From: Enterobacter sp. RHBSTW-00994
GTDB taxonomy: Bacteria; Pseudomonadota; Gammaproteobacteria; Enterobacterales; Enterobacteriaceae
Direction of reading: 5' to 3'
Length of the DNA: 64,000 nt
NCBI RefSeq assembly: GCF_013782625.1
Contig: NZ_CP056199.1
Coordinates: 2,188,588 to 2,252,587, forward strand
Within the stretch, counting starts at the first letter, position 1. Each line of letters opens with the position of its first letter. This document shows positions 19,404 through 28,527 of the stretch, piece after piece. The notes below the pieces were generated by a model. It was not told the DNA's origin. It searched no databases and saw only the letters and a program-made list of their open reading frames with translations. The position numbers were made by a program, and so were the translations under genes.

Positions 19404-20207
19404 ATGATTCAGGCAGGCTTTCCCTGCCTGCCAGAGGCTACGTTGGCAGCCGTCAACACAGTAGGTCGCTGGCTGGCGCAGGAGGATTTACGCAGCGAGA
19501 CTTCCCAGGATATCGATGCCGTGATACTGGCGGGGAATGCGGTGATCCCGTCCATTGATGCTGCATGCCGGCTTGCTGCTGAGCATCAGGTTCCGCTACT
19601 GATTAGCGGCGGTATTGGCCATTCGACGACATTTTTATACGGTGCGATTGCCGCTCATCCGCGCTACCACACGCTTCCTGTAGCCGATCGGGCAGAAGCC
19701 AGCATCCTGGCTGACATCGCACGCCAGTTCTGGCACATCCCGCAAGATCGTGTCTGGGTGGAGGATCGCTCAACCAACTGCGGTGAAAATGCGCGCTTTA
19801 GCTGGCATATGATGCAAACGCATCAGTGGCGCGCTGAACGTGTGCTGGTGGTGCAGGATCCCACCATGCAACGGCGTACTATTGCGACGCTTGCCCGGGT
19901 TTGTCGCGATGAGCCTTCCTCACCACGCTGGGTGAGCCACCCAGGCGTCAGTCCGCAGTTGCAAAACGGCGAAAATAGCGTGGTGTTCAGCGGTGGAGGC
20001 GAGGGGTTGTGGAGCGTTGAACGCTATCTGTCGCTGGTACTGGGGGAACTTCCTCGTCTGTATGATGATGCAAGCGGCTATGGTCCGGCCGGGCGTGATT
20101 TTATCGTCCATGTTGATTTTCCCGCTGCGGTGAGCGCTGCATGGGAGGTATTACGTCACGATGTGATTCTGACCGAAGCCCTGACCCGGCGTGCTCTCAG
20201 TAAGTGA
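19404..20207 (+). CDS. ydcF: YdcF, DUF218-family protein
   Basis: A cytoplasmic DUF218 protein of 267 residues, close in length to E. coli YdcF (266), whose crystal structure shows a Rossmann-like fold reported to bind S-adenosylmethionine; its reaction is unknown. Conserved motifs are [50 protein letters not shown] and [18 protein letters not shown]. The start is ATG 19404 with an AGGAGAATACA ribosome site. It is a single gene ending in a strong stem-loop, and sits before aldA as in E. coli. Confidence 0.95.
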   Translation: MIQAGFPCLPEATLAAVNTVGRWLAQEDLRSETSQDIDAVILAGNAVIPSIDAACRLAAEHQVPLLISGGIGHSTTFLYGAIAAHPRYHTLPVADRAEASILADIARQFWHIPQDRVWVEDRSTNCGENARFSWHMMQTHQWRAERVLVVQDPTMQRRTIATLARVCRDEPSSPRWVSHPGVSPQLQNGENSVVFSGGGEGLWSVERYLSLVLGELPRLYDDASGYGPAGRDFIVHVDFPAAVSAAWEVLRHDVILTEALTRRALSK

Positions 20208-20209
20208 TT

Positions 20210-20247
20210 GCCCGTTTGCGCTGGGTTTATCGCAAACGGGCATTTTA
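20210..20247 (+). terminator. Terminator of ydcF
   Basis: GCCCGTTTGCG pairs perfectly with CGCAAACGGGC over a 10-base loop, followed by ATTTTATGTT. A second copy of TGCCCGTTTG occurs at 20251-20260 and could form an alternative pairing. Confidence 0.8.
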
Positions 20248-20401
20248 TGTTGCCCGTTTGTAATTTTAAAAATCAGCTGATCCAGTTCTTTTATGAGATG
20301 TCTCACAAAAACGGTGTGACAGAACAGGAATAGCGCCCTGTGATTGTAATTTTTAACAATAATTTTACGTGTTAAGAACAGCATAATTACAGGAGCAGGT
20401 C

Positions 20402-21841
20402 ATGACAGTACCCGTACAACATCCTATGTATATTGATGGACAGTTTGTCGCCTGGCAGGGGGATGCCTGGATTGATGTGATTAATCCGGCAACGGAGGCG
20501 GTCATTTCCCGCATCCCCGACGGGCGTGCCGACGATGCCCGTAAAGCGATTGACGCGGCTGAACGGGCACAGGCTGGCTGGGAAGCGCTTCCTGCCATTG
20601 AGCGAGCAAACTGGCTGCGTAAAATTTCTGCCGGGATCCGCGAACGTGCCAGCGAGATCAGCGCTTTAATTGTCGCGGAAGGTGGAAAAATCCAGCAACT
20701 GGCAGAGGTCGAAGTGGCTTTTACTGCCGACTATATTGACTACATGGCCGAGTGGGCGCGTCGCTATGAAGGTGAAATTATCCAGAGCGATCGACCAGGT
20801 GAAAACATTCTCGTCTTCAGGCGCGCTCTGGGAGTCACCACCGGGATCCTGCCGTGGAATTTCCCGTTTTTCCTGATTGCCCGAAAACTGGCGCCAGCCT
20901 TGCTGACCGGGAATACCATTGTTATTAAACCCAGCGAATTCACCCCGAACAATGCCATTGCGTTTGCCAAAATTGTCGACGAAATCGGCTTGCCAAAAGG
21001 GGTCTTTAACCTGGTGTTGGGGAGAGGCGAAACCGTGGGCCAGGAGCTGGCGGGTAACCCAAAAGTGGCGATGGTCAGCATGACGGGCAGCGTGGTGGCG
21101 GGTGAGAAGATCATGGCCGCCGCAGCAAAAAACATCACCAAAGTCGGTCTGGAATTAGGCGGAAAAGCGCCAGCCATCGTGATGGATGATGCCAATCTTG
21201 AGCTGGCCGTTAAAGCGATTGTCGATTCGCGGGTGATCAATACCGGGCAGGTGTGTAACTGTGCAGAACGGGTGTATGTCCAGAAAGGGATTTATGACCG
21301 CTTTGTGAACCGTCTGGGGGAGGCCATGAAAGCCGTACAGTTTGGCAACCCGGCAGAACGCAACGACATTGCCATGGGACCGCTGATTAATGCCGCTGCG
21401 CTGGCGCGCGTGGAGCAGAAAGTGGCTCGTGCGGTAGAGCAAGGGGCGAAAGTGGTGCTTGGCGGTAAGGCGGTTGAAGGTAAAGGGTTCTATTATCCGC
21501 CAACATTGCTGCTGGATGTCCGCCAGGAGATGGCGATCATGCATGAAGAAACTTTTGGTCCGGTGTTGCCCGTGGTGGTCTTTGACACGCTGGAAGAGGC
21601 ACTGAAAATGGCAAACGACAGCGAGTATGGCCTGACCTCCTCTGTTTATACACAAGATCTGAATGTGGCGATGAAAGCCATTAAAGGGTTGAAGTTTGGC
21701 GAAACCTACATCAACCGCGAGAATTTTGAAGCCATGCAAGGATTCCATGCAGGCTGGCGTAAGTCGGGCATTGGTGGTGCTGACGGCAAGCATGGTTTGA
21801 ATGAATATCTGCAAACGCAGGTTGTGTATTTACAGTCATAA
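20402..21841 (+). CDS. aldA: AldA, lactaldehyde / glycolaldehyde dehydrogenase
   Basis: An NAD-dependent aldehyde dehydrogenase that oxidises L-lactaldehyde from fucose or rhamnose, and glycolaldehyde, to the acid. All 479 residues align with E. coli AldA. The NAD motif is in MVSMTGSVVAGEKIM, the general-base Glu is in LELGGKAPA, and the nucleophilic Cys is in NTGQVCNCAERV near residue 285. The ATG at 20402 has an AGGAGCAGGTC ribosome site. The gene is monocistronic and faces gapC, with one hairpin between them. E. coli aldA is under CRP and ArcA control; I did not identify those sites here. Confidence 0.97.
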   Translation: MTVPVQHPMYIDGQFVAWQGDAWIDVINPATEAVISRIPDGRADDARKAIDAAERAQAGWEALPAIERANWLRKISAGIRERASEISALIVAEGGKIQQLAEVEVAFTADYIDYMAEWARRYEGEIIQSDRPGENILVFRRALGVTTGILPWNFPFFLIARKLAPALLTGNTIVIKPSEFTPNNAIAFAKIVDEIGLPKGVFNLVLGRGETVGQELAGNPKVAMVSMTGSVVAGEKIMAAAAKNITKVGLELGGKAPAIVMDDANLELAVKAIVDSRVINTGQVCNCAERVYVQKGIYDRFVNRLGEAMKAVQFGNPAERNDIAMGPLINAAALARVEQKVARAVEQGAKVVLGGKAVEGKGFYYPPTLLLDVRQEMAIMHEETFGPVLPVVVFDTLEEALKMANDSEYGLTSSVYTQDLNVAMKAIKGLKFGETYINRENFEAMQGFHAGWRKSGIGGADGKHGLNEYLQTQVVYLQS

Positions 21842-21848
21842 CGCGAGT

Positions 21849-21873
21849 TCCCCCTCCCGAAAAGAGAGGGGGA
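21849..21873. terminator. Hairpin between convergent aldA and gapC
   Basis: TCCCCCTC pairs with GAGGGGGA around a 9-base loop. The two genes converge and only 39 bp separate their stops, so this stem probably serves both, although neither strand shows a long T run. Confidence 0.6.
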
Positions 21874-21880
21874 CGTTGAA

Positions 21881-22882
21881 CTAGAGTGCGGCGTATTTAT
21901 CCAGCGTCCGCACCAGTTGAGTTACAAACCCGTATTCGTTGTCGTACCAGGCCACGGTTTTGACCAACTGGACTTCACCCGCCTCAGAGACTTCTGTCTG
22001 AGTGGCATCAAATACCGAGCCAAAATGTGAGCCGATGACATCGGAAGAGACGATTTCGTCGTCGGTGTATCCGAAGGATTCGTTATTCTCAGTAGCCTTT
22101 TTCAGTGCCTGGTGGATCTCTTCCACGGTGACTTTTTTATCCAGAATCGACACCAGTTCGGTGACCGAGCCCGTTTTCACCGGGACGCGCTGCGCATGGC
22201 CTTTCAACTTCCCGCTAAGCGCCGGAATAACCAGACCGATAGCTTTTGCCGCTCCGGTGGTATGCGGAATGATGTTTTCCGCTGCCGCACGTGAGGCGCG
22301 GAGATCCTTCCCGCGCGGGCCATCAACCAGCGCCTGTGTGCCGGTATAGGCGTGAATGGTGGTCATTGTGCCGACTTTAATGCCAAAAGCATCATTCAGA
22401 ACTTTCGCCAGTGGCGCCAGACAGTTGGTGGTACAAGAGGCAACGGAAATGATGGTATCGCTGCTGGCGAGCGTATCGTCATTAACGTTAAAGACGATCG
22501 TTTTCATCTCGCCCGCCGGGGCAGAGATCAGCACTTTTTTAGCCCCCGCATCCAGATGTGCTCTGGACTTCTCTTCAGAGGTATAAAAACCGGTGCACTC
22601 CACGACGAGATCCACTCCGGCCGCCTTCCAGGGGATGTGTTTCGCCTCTTTCTCGGCATACACCGAGATGGACTTGCCATCCACAATCAGTGAGTCTTCC
22701 GTAAAATCAACGCTCCACGGAAACTCACCATAGTTCGAATCATGCCTGAGCAGGTATGCCAGTACTTTTGGAGAGGTAAGGTCATTGATCGCGACTACGG
22801 TATTGCTGTCCTGCGTTTCGAGAAGGCGACGAAGAACCAGACGTCCAATACGACCAAATCCGTTAATGCCAATTTTGCTCAT
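21881..22882 (-). CDS. gapC: GapC, glyceraldehyde-3-phosphate dehydrogenase (intact)
   Basis: A full-length 333-residue phosphorylating GAPDH. The NAD-binding start [15 protein letters not shown], the catalytic Cys150 in [15 protein letters not shown], the paired His177 in TTIHAYTG, and the C-terminal [15 protein letters not shown] are all present. It occupies the place where E. coli K-12 carries the gapC pseudogene, so this organism keeps the ancestral gene. It is a second GAPDH in addition to the expected gapA elsewhere. The ATG at 22880-22882 follows AGGAGTCGCTC. It is divergent from cybB. Confidence 0.95.
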   Translation of the reverse strand: MSKIGINGFGRIGRLVLRRLLETQDSNTVVAINDLTSPKVLAYLLRHDSNYGEFPWSVDFTEDSLIVDGKSISVYAEKEAKHIPWKAAGVDLVVECTGFYTSEEKSRAHLDAGAKKVLISAPAGEMKTIVFNVNDDTLASSDTIISVASCTTNCLAPLAKVLNDAFGIKVGTMTTIHAYTGTQALVDGPRGKDLRASRAAAENIIPHTTGAAKAIGLVIPALSGKLKGHAQRVPVKTGSVTELVSILDKKVTVEEIHQALKKATENNESFGYTDDEIVSSDVIGSHFGSVFDATQTEVSEAGEVQLVKTVAWYDNEYGFVTQLVRTLDKYAAL

Positions 22883-23071
22883 GAGCGACTCCTGATGGTT
22901 TTATGAAGCGACAGTTTGAACTCATCCAGGCTTAGACCATGTCGGGCCGGGCGGCAATTGAAGATGCTTCATGCCTGAGGAAGTATTTGAAAAACCATAC
23001 AGAAAAGTTAATGAATTTTTAAGGAAAGGTGGTTATGTTGGCGCTGTATTTGTCATTTATCAGGAAATCAC

Positions 23072-23602
23072 ATGCGTACTAAATATACAGGGCTGCAAAT
23101 CGGCATTCACTGGCTGGTGTTTCTGTTAGTCATCGTGGCCTATTGTGCCATGGAGTTCAGAGGCTTCTTTCCACGTACCGCTCGCCCTCTGATTAACATG
23201 ATTCATGTCTCCTGTGGCATCTCCATTCTGGTGTTAATGGTGGCGCGCTTGTTGGTACGACTGAAATTCCCCGCACCGCCGATTCAGCCTAAACCGAAGC
23301 CGATGATCACCGGTATGTCGCATCTGGGGCATTTGCTGGTCTACTTGCTGTTTATTGCGTTACCGCTGATTGGCCTGACTATGATGTTCTATCGGGGCAA
23401 TGACTGGTACGCCTTCGGCCTTACCATGCCGCATGCTGCCGAAGCCAATTTTGATCGCGTTGATCTGTTAAAAGAGTGGCACTCTATTCTGGCGAATACA
23501 GGGTATTTCCTGATTGGCGTGCATGCGCTGGCGGCGCTGGCTCACCACTATTACTGGAAGGACAATACGCTGCTGCGCATGATGCCGAAGAAACGTCAGT
23601 AA
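23072..23602 (+). CDS. cybB: CybB, cytochrome b561
   Basis: A four-helix inner-membrane di-haem cytochrome b that oxidises ubiquinol; in E. coli it was shown to act as a superoxide:ubiquinone oxidoreductase. The 176-residue protein has the same length as E. coli CybB. Candidate haem ligands are His13 (IHWLV), His45 (MIHVSCG) and histidines in VHALAALAHHYYW near the C terminus. Hydrophobic helices lie at about 10-28, 45-63, 83-103 and 140-160. It starts 189 bp from gapC and is followed after 40 bp by a transporter, which may be co-transcribed. Confidence 0.96.
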   Translation: MRTKYTGLQIGIHWLVFLLVIVAYCAMEFRGFFPRTARPLINMIHVSCGISILVLMVARLLVRLKFPAPPIQPKPKPMITGMSHLGHLLVYLLFIALPLIGLTMMFYRGNDWYAFGLTMPHAAEANFDRVDLLKEWHSILANTGYFLIGVHALAALAHHYYWKDNTLLRMMPKKRQ

Positions 23603-23642
23603 ACCTCATCGGCCATTGGGCATGTGAAACGAGAGTGTTGCC

Positions 23643-24908
23643 GTGAGAACAATGCGCAAAGTCGTGCTCGCCACCGGTATTGGTCATTTTGTTGAGTGGT
23701 TCGACTTTGGTCTTTACGGCACGCTTGCTGCGATGATTGGCATGCAATTTTTCCATGCAGAAAGCCAGGCCGTCGCGCTTCTCTCTTCGTTTGCCGTTTT
23801 TGGCGCAGGGTTCATTATGCGCCCGCTTGGTGGCCTCTGTTTTGGCTCTCGTGGGGATCGGGTCGGCAGAAAAAAAGTGCTGGTCACCGTCATTTTGCTC
23901 ACCTCCGGTGCGACCTTTGTGATGGGGCTTCTTCCGACATACTCGCAACTGGGTGTCAGCGCCACGGTGTTACTGGTCATCACCCGGCTGGTGCAGGGAT
24001 TTGCGGCCGGGGGCGAAAGTGCTGGCGCAACCACTTTTCTTGCTGAATATGCACCTTCCCGGCGTCGCGGCTATTTCACCAGTTGGATAGATAATTTTGG
24101 TTTTATGGCCTTTGTTGCCGGTTCTGGTCTGGTATTCCTGCTGACAGCAGGACTGGGCGAACAGGCAATGAATGCGTGGGGCTGGCGTATTCCCTTTCTG
24201 CTTGCCGGGCCGCTGGGGCTGGTTGGCCTGTATCTGCGAAAACACCTGGAAGACACTCCTGAATTTTTGGCAACGGTTAAAAATGGTCTGGCGGAGGCTT
24301 CGCCCGTCCGTACAGCAATGGTGCATTCAAGAGGGGCGCTCTTATTCTGTGTTGGTTTTGTGGTCATCAAAGCGGTGGGCCACTGGACGTTGCAAACCTT
24401 TATCCCCAACTACCTTACCAGCGAAATGCCGCACTCAACGCTGGATGCCTATGCGATCACTACGATTGGATTATTTGTGATTGCCGTTATCGTGCCGGTA
24501 ATGGGGGCATTATCCGATCGCGTGGGGCGTAAACCTCTGATGCTGGCAGGGTGTGTGGGTTTCATCCTCTTTACAGGGCCCGCGATGATGCTGATGGCAC
24601 GAGGCGATATGTTCTCTGCCGTTCTGGCCATGCTCATTCTTGGATTGTGTATTGCGGCGGTTGATGGGGCGAGTAATGCCGCAATGGCGGAGTTATTCCC
24701 GACACGCATCCGCGTTGGTGGCATGGCCATTGCCTACAATGTGACGGTGGCGGTGTGTGGCGGGATCACTCCCTGGTTCTCGGCCTGGTTGATGTCGATG
24801 ACGGGTAATCCTTTTTCACCGGCCTGGGTGGTGATGGGCGCCGCCTTTGTGACCTTCCTGACGGTGCTGTGTGCCAGAGAGACGGCAGGGCAGCGGCTAC
24901 CGCGTTAA
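23643..24908 (+). CDS. MHS-family MFS transporter (second)
   Basis: A second metabolite:H+ symporter, not closely similar to the one at 17698. It opens with the family sequence GIGHFVEWFDFGLYG, has the loop motif GSRGDRVGRKKVLV after helix 2 and ALSDRVGRKPLM after helix 8, and about 12 hydrophobic segments across 421 residues. The substrate is unknown; organic acids are typical for the family. The start is GTG 23643 or ATG 23652 (MRKVVLATG), and the ribosome-site evidence does not decide. It occupies the position between cybB and trg where E. coli has ydcA and hokB, so it is part of an inserted block. Confidence 0.87.
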   Translation: MRTMRKVVLATGIGHFVEWFDFGLYGTLAAMIGMQFFHAESQAVALLSSFAVFGAGFIMRPLGGLCFGSRGDRVGRKKVLVTVILLTSGATFVMGLLPTYSQLGVSATVLLVITRLVQGFAAGGESAGATTFLAEYAPSRRRGYFTSWIDNFGFMAFVAGSGLVFLLTAGLGEQAMNAWGWRIPFLLAGPLGLVGLYLRKHLEDTPEFLATVKNGLAEASPVRTAMVHSRGALLFCVGFVVIKAVGHWTLQTFIPNYLTSEMPHSTLDAYAITTIGLFVIAVIVPVMGALSDRVGRKPLMLAGCVGFILFTGPAMMLMARGDMFSAVLAMLILGLCIAAVDGASNAAMAELFPTRIRVGGMAIAYNVTVAVCGGITPWFSAWLMSMTGNPFSPAWVVMGAAFVTFLTVLCARETAGQRLPR

Positions 24909-24947
24909 GAGGGTGGCCTGCGGATAACCGCAGACCCTGCACATTCT

Positions 24948-26021
24948 TTATTGCAGATGAACCCGCTCTGCCGCCGTTAATCCCAGCGTCTGCGTTGTGC
25001 CTGTATCCGATGATTTTACTGCCGCTTCCAGTACGGCCATTACGGCTAATGCTTCCACAGGGTGGACAGGGTTGTCGATTTTACCGAGCAGTGCATCACG
25101 TACGTTGATGTAGTACTGACGCTGATCGCCCTTCGGCGTGTTCACGCGCTGCGGTTCGCCACTGGCGTCGAACAACACCATGCTGTCGCGGTCTTCTCCC
25201 CAGTGTTCAGTGCCCGGGATCACGCCTGCCAGTAACTGTGCTTCCTGCTGATCGATGCTGGCTTTCACCACGCTCGCCTTGTCTCCGTGAACGGTAAAGC
25301 GAGACACGCCGCCCGCAACCAGCATGCTGCAATGCAGAACAACTTTATGTTCCGGGTAGTTTAAAACCACATGCGCCCAGTCGTTTATTTCAGCGCCGTT
25401 GCGCAGGGTGGCAATATTGCCCTGCACGGACTGAGGCAGGCCAAACAGCTCCAGCGTCTGGTCTATCAGATGTGGCCCTAAATCAAACCATAAACCACTG
25501 CCCGGAACATTCTGCTCTCTCCAGCGCACACGCACTTCGGGGCGGAAGCGGTCAATATGCGACTCGAAATGTTTAACTTTACCGATAAGCCCTTGTTCAA
25601 TGACCTGCTTAATGCCGAGAAAATCACTGTCCCAGCGGCGGTTGTGGAAGACGGAAAGCAGCAGCTGTTTTTCTTCCGCCAGAGCAATCAGATTACGCGC
25701 TTCCTGCATATCAAGCGTGAAGGGTTTATCAACCACTACATGCTTCCCCGAATGTAAGGCCAGTGTCGCCAACGGTGCATGGGTGGCATTAGGAGAAGCA
25801 ATGACCACCAGATCAACATCAGGATGCTGTATGGCCTCTTCTGGCGAGGCGACAACGATAACGTCCGGGATATCTCGTTTAACTTTTTCTTCATCGCGGG
25901 AAGAGACTACCGCCAGCTTAAGTCCGTCAACGGACTGGATCAGCGGGGCATGGAAGGTTTTACCCACAAATCCATAACCGATCAGCGCAACATTTATTGT
26001 CTTACTGTTAACTTTGTTCAT
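24948..26021 (-). CDS. Gfo/Idh/MocA-family oxidoreductase (YdgJ-like)
   Basis: A 357-residue NAD(P)-dependent dehydrogenase. The Rossmann start VALIGYGFVGKTFHAPLI, the dinucleotide-domain motif VDLVVIASPNATHAPLA, and HVVVDKPFTLD (the conserved KP of the family) are visible. The C-terminal domain includes NRRWDSDFLGIKQVIEQGLIG and WFDLGPHLIDQTLELFG, close to E. coli YdgJ but not the same locus. Substrates of such enzymes are usually sugars or cyclitols. ATG 26021 follows GGAGAGGATC. The gene is 13 bp downstream of the DeoR regulator and probably in one operon with it. Confidence 0.88.
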   Translation of the reverse strand: MNKVNSKTINVALIGYGFVGKTFHAPLIQSVDGLKLAVVSSRDEEKVKRDIPDVIVVASPEEAIQHPDVDLVVIASPNATHAPLATLALHSGKHVVVDKPFTLDMQEARNLIALAEEKQLLLSVFHNRRWDSDFLGIKQVIEQGLIGKVKHFESHIDRFRPEVRVRWREQNVPGSGLWFDLGPHLIDQTLELFGLPQSVQGNIATLRNGAEINDWAHVVLNYPEHKVVLHCSMLVAGGVSRFTVHGDKASVVKASIDQQEAQLLAGVIPGTEHWGEDRDSMVLFDASGEPQRVNTPKGDQRQYYINVRDALLGKIDNPVHPVEALAVMAVLEAAVKSSDTGTTQTLGLTAAERVHLQ

Positions 26022-26034
26022 GATCCTCTCCACG

Positions 26035-26781
26035 TTATTTCGCATCAACAATTGTGACGTGCAATGCGCTATTGTCCCCAAGCTCGTCCCAGGGACAGTC
26101 TAAAAACAGTTGATGAATTTCAGATAACCCGGCGACCAGGTATGGCTCGCAGTGGTTCAGTTTCAGATGGTCGGCAACGATCCAGTGTTGCTGACTTGCG
26201 TCCAGCATCGCCCGTTTGACTTCGGCATCGGCTTCCTGGCTGGCGCTTAAACCCAGGGTGGCGTGAATGGCGCATGCTCCCAGAATGGCGATATCGGCCC
26301 GGTATCGGGACAACAGGGAGAGCGTTGCACTCCCGGCGAATAAACGTTGCCGCTGATCCCACTTACCGCCCAGGAGAATCAATTCGATATCACTGCGATC
26401 GCTAAAGTGGTGGGCAATATCGAGGGAGGGCGTGATGACCGTCAGCGGCCCCTGAAGAAAGGTCGCGACGGCCAGTACCGTGCTTCCGGCATCCAGAAAC
26501 AGCGTAGAGCCTGGCGGAACGCTTTCTGCGACCCGCTTACCCAGGCGCTGTTTGGTGTGGGGGAGCAAGGTGTTTCTGCCCTGACGATGCATGGCGGAGA
26601 GATCGAGAGCGATTGCGCCCCCGTGGTTTTTCTGCGCCAGGCCTTGTTTTTCAAGATCGCTGAGATCGCGCCGGATGGTATCCGCAGAAACATGCAATGT
26701 CTCCACGAGGTCGCTAATGCTGGCTTGACCATTTTCACTAATAATATCAATAATATATTTTTGTCTGGCGGTCTTATGCAT
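26035..26781 (-). CDS. DeoR/GlpR-family transcriptional regulator
   Basis: A 248-residue sugar-phosphate-type regulator. The N-terminal winged helix reads ARQKYIIDIISENGQASISDLVETLHVSADTIRRDLSDLEKQG, the DeoR signature, followed by a NagB-like sensor domain with FLDAGSTVLAVATFL and LLGGKWDQRQRLFAGSATL. The chosen ATG at 26781 gives MHKTARQ, the common family start; an upstream TTG adds six residues. The regulator is first in an operon with a Gfo/Idh/MocA oxidoreductase, so it most likely controls that enzyme in response to a phosphorylated sugar. The ligand is not known. Confidence 0.88.
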   Translation of the reverse strand: MHKTARQKYIIDIISENGQASISDLVETLHVSADTIRRDLSDLEKQGLAQKNHGGAIALDLSAMHRQGRNTLLPHTKQRLGKRVAESVPPGSTLFLDAGSTVLAVATFLQGPLTVITPSLDIAHHFSDRSDIELILLGGKWDQRQRLFAGSATLSLLSRYRADIAILGACAIHATLGLSASQEADAEVKRAMLDASQQHWIVADHLKLNHCEPYLVAGLSEIHQLFLDCPWDELGDNSALHVTIVDAK

Positions 26782-26913
26782 TATTTTCTGAACCCGCAAA
26801 ATGTCGCAATAACTTGCATATTACAGCATTTGACGGAAAGAGGAACGCCATTTCCTGGGCAAGCGTTTTTGCGCTGAACTTTCATGTTTACAATGTTCAC
26901 CAGGATCATATAC

Positions 26914-26932
26914 CATACCCCACTATAGTATG
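26914..26932 (+). promoter_or_regulatory. FrmR-type operator before frmR
   Basis: CATAC and GTATG flank CCCACTATA as an inverted repeat ending 11 bp before the frmR start. CsoR/RcnR-family regulators bind such C-tract, A/T-flanked palindromes; the E. coli frm operator has the same look. Assignment is by position and form. Confidence 0.6.
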
Positions 26933-26943
26933 TAGGAGAGCAT

Positions 26944-27219
26944 ATGCCACATTCACCCGCAGATAAAAAACGCATCCTTACCCGCGTCCGTCGCATTCGG
27001 GGGCAGGTTGATGCCCTCGAAAGGGCGCTGGAATCTGGCGAACCCTGTCTTGCCATCCTTCAGCAAATCGCCGCGGTACGCGGTGCTGCGAATGGCCTGA
27101 TGGGCGAAATGGTTGAAATTCACCTCAAAGATGAGCTGGTCGCGGGGGAGACAACGCCGGATCAGCGAGCTGTTCGCATGGCAGAAGTCGGCCATTTGCT
27201 GCGCTCTTATCTAAAATAA
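26944..27219 (+). CDS. frmR: FrmR, formaldehyde-sensing repressor
   Basis: A 91-residue all-helical CsoR/RcnR-family repressor that derepresses frmRA when formaldehyde cross-links its N-terminal Pro2 to a conserved Cys. Pro2 is present, and the Cys lies at residue 35 (SGEPCLAILQQIAAVRGAANG). The N-terminal half (KKRILTRVRRIRGQVDALERALE) is the conserved DNA-binding region. The ATG at 26944 follows AGGAGAGCAT. It is 33 bp upstream of frmA, as in E. coli, and an operator-like palindrome lies just before it. Confidence 0.95.
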   Translation: MPHSPADKKRILTRVRRIRGQVDALERALESGEPCLAILQQIAAVRGAANGLMGEMVEIHLKDELVAGETTPDQRAVRMAEVGHLLRSYLK

Positions 27220-28371
<1,152 letters not shown>

Positions 28372-28377
28372 TCCTCT

Positions 28378-28407
28378 CGCCAGCGGAGCCTTCCGCTGGC
28401 GTTTTTT
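28378..28407 (+). terminator. Terminator of frmRA
   Basis: CGCCAGCGGA pairs perfectly with TCCGCTGGCG over a four-base loop and is followed by TTTTTT. It starts 7 bp after the frmA stop, a textbook intrinsic terminator that closes the operon without frmB. Confidence 0.93.
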
Positions 28408-28448
28408 ACTTATTATTCAAAGTGTGACGTAGCTAGCGCTTTTCTCTG

Positions 28449-28475
28449 TAATCAAATTCCCTGCCGTGCCGATGA
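28449..28475 (+). promoter_or_regulatory. Flagellar sigma-28 promoter of trg
   Basis: TAAT, a 15-base spacer and GCCGATGA match the sigma-28 pattern TAAA-N15-GCCGATAA with two mismatches. The site lies 53 bp upstream of the trg start. E. coli trg is a FliA-dependent chemotaxis gene, so both sequence and biology agree. Confidence 0.75.
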
Positions 28476-28527
28476 CTCTTTTACAGGCGTGTTTTTACGC
28501 ATCTTACCTATAAGAGAGTCGACGGTC

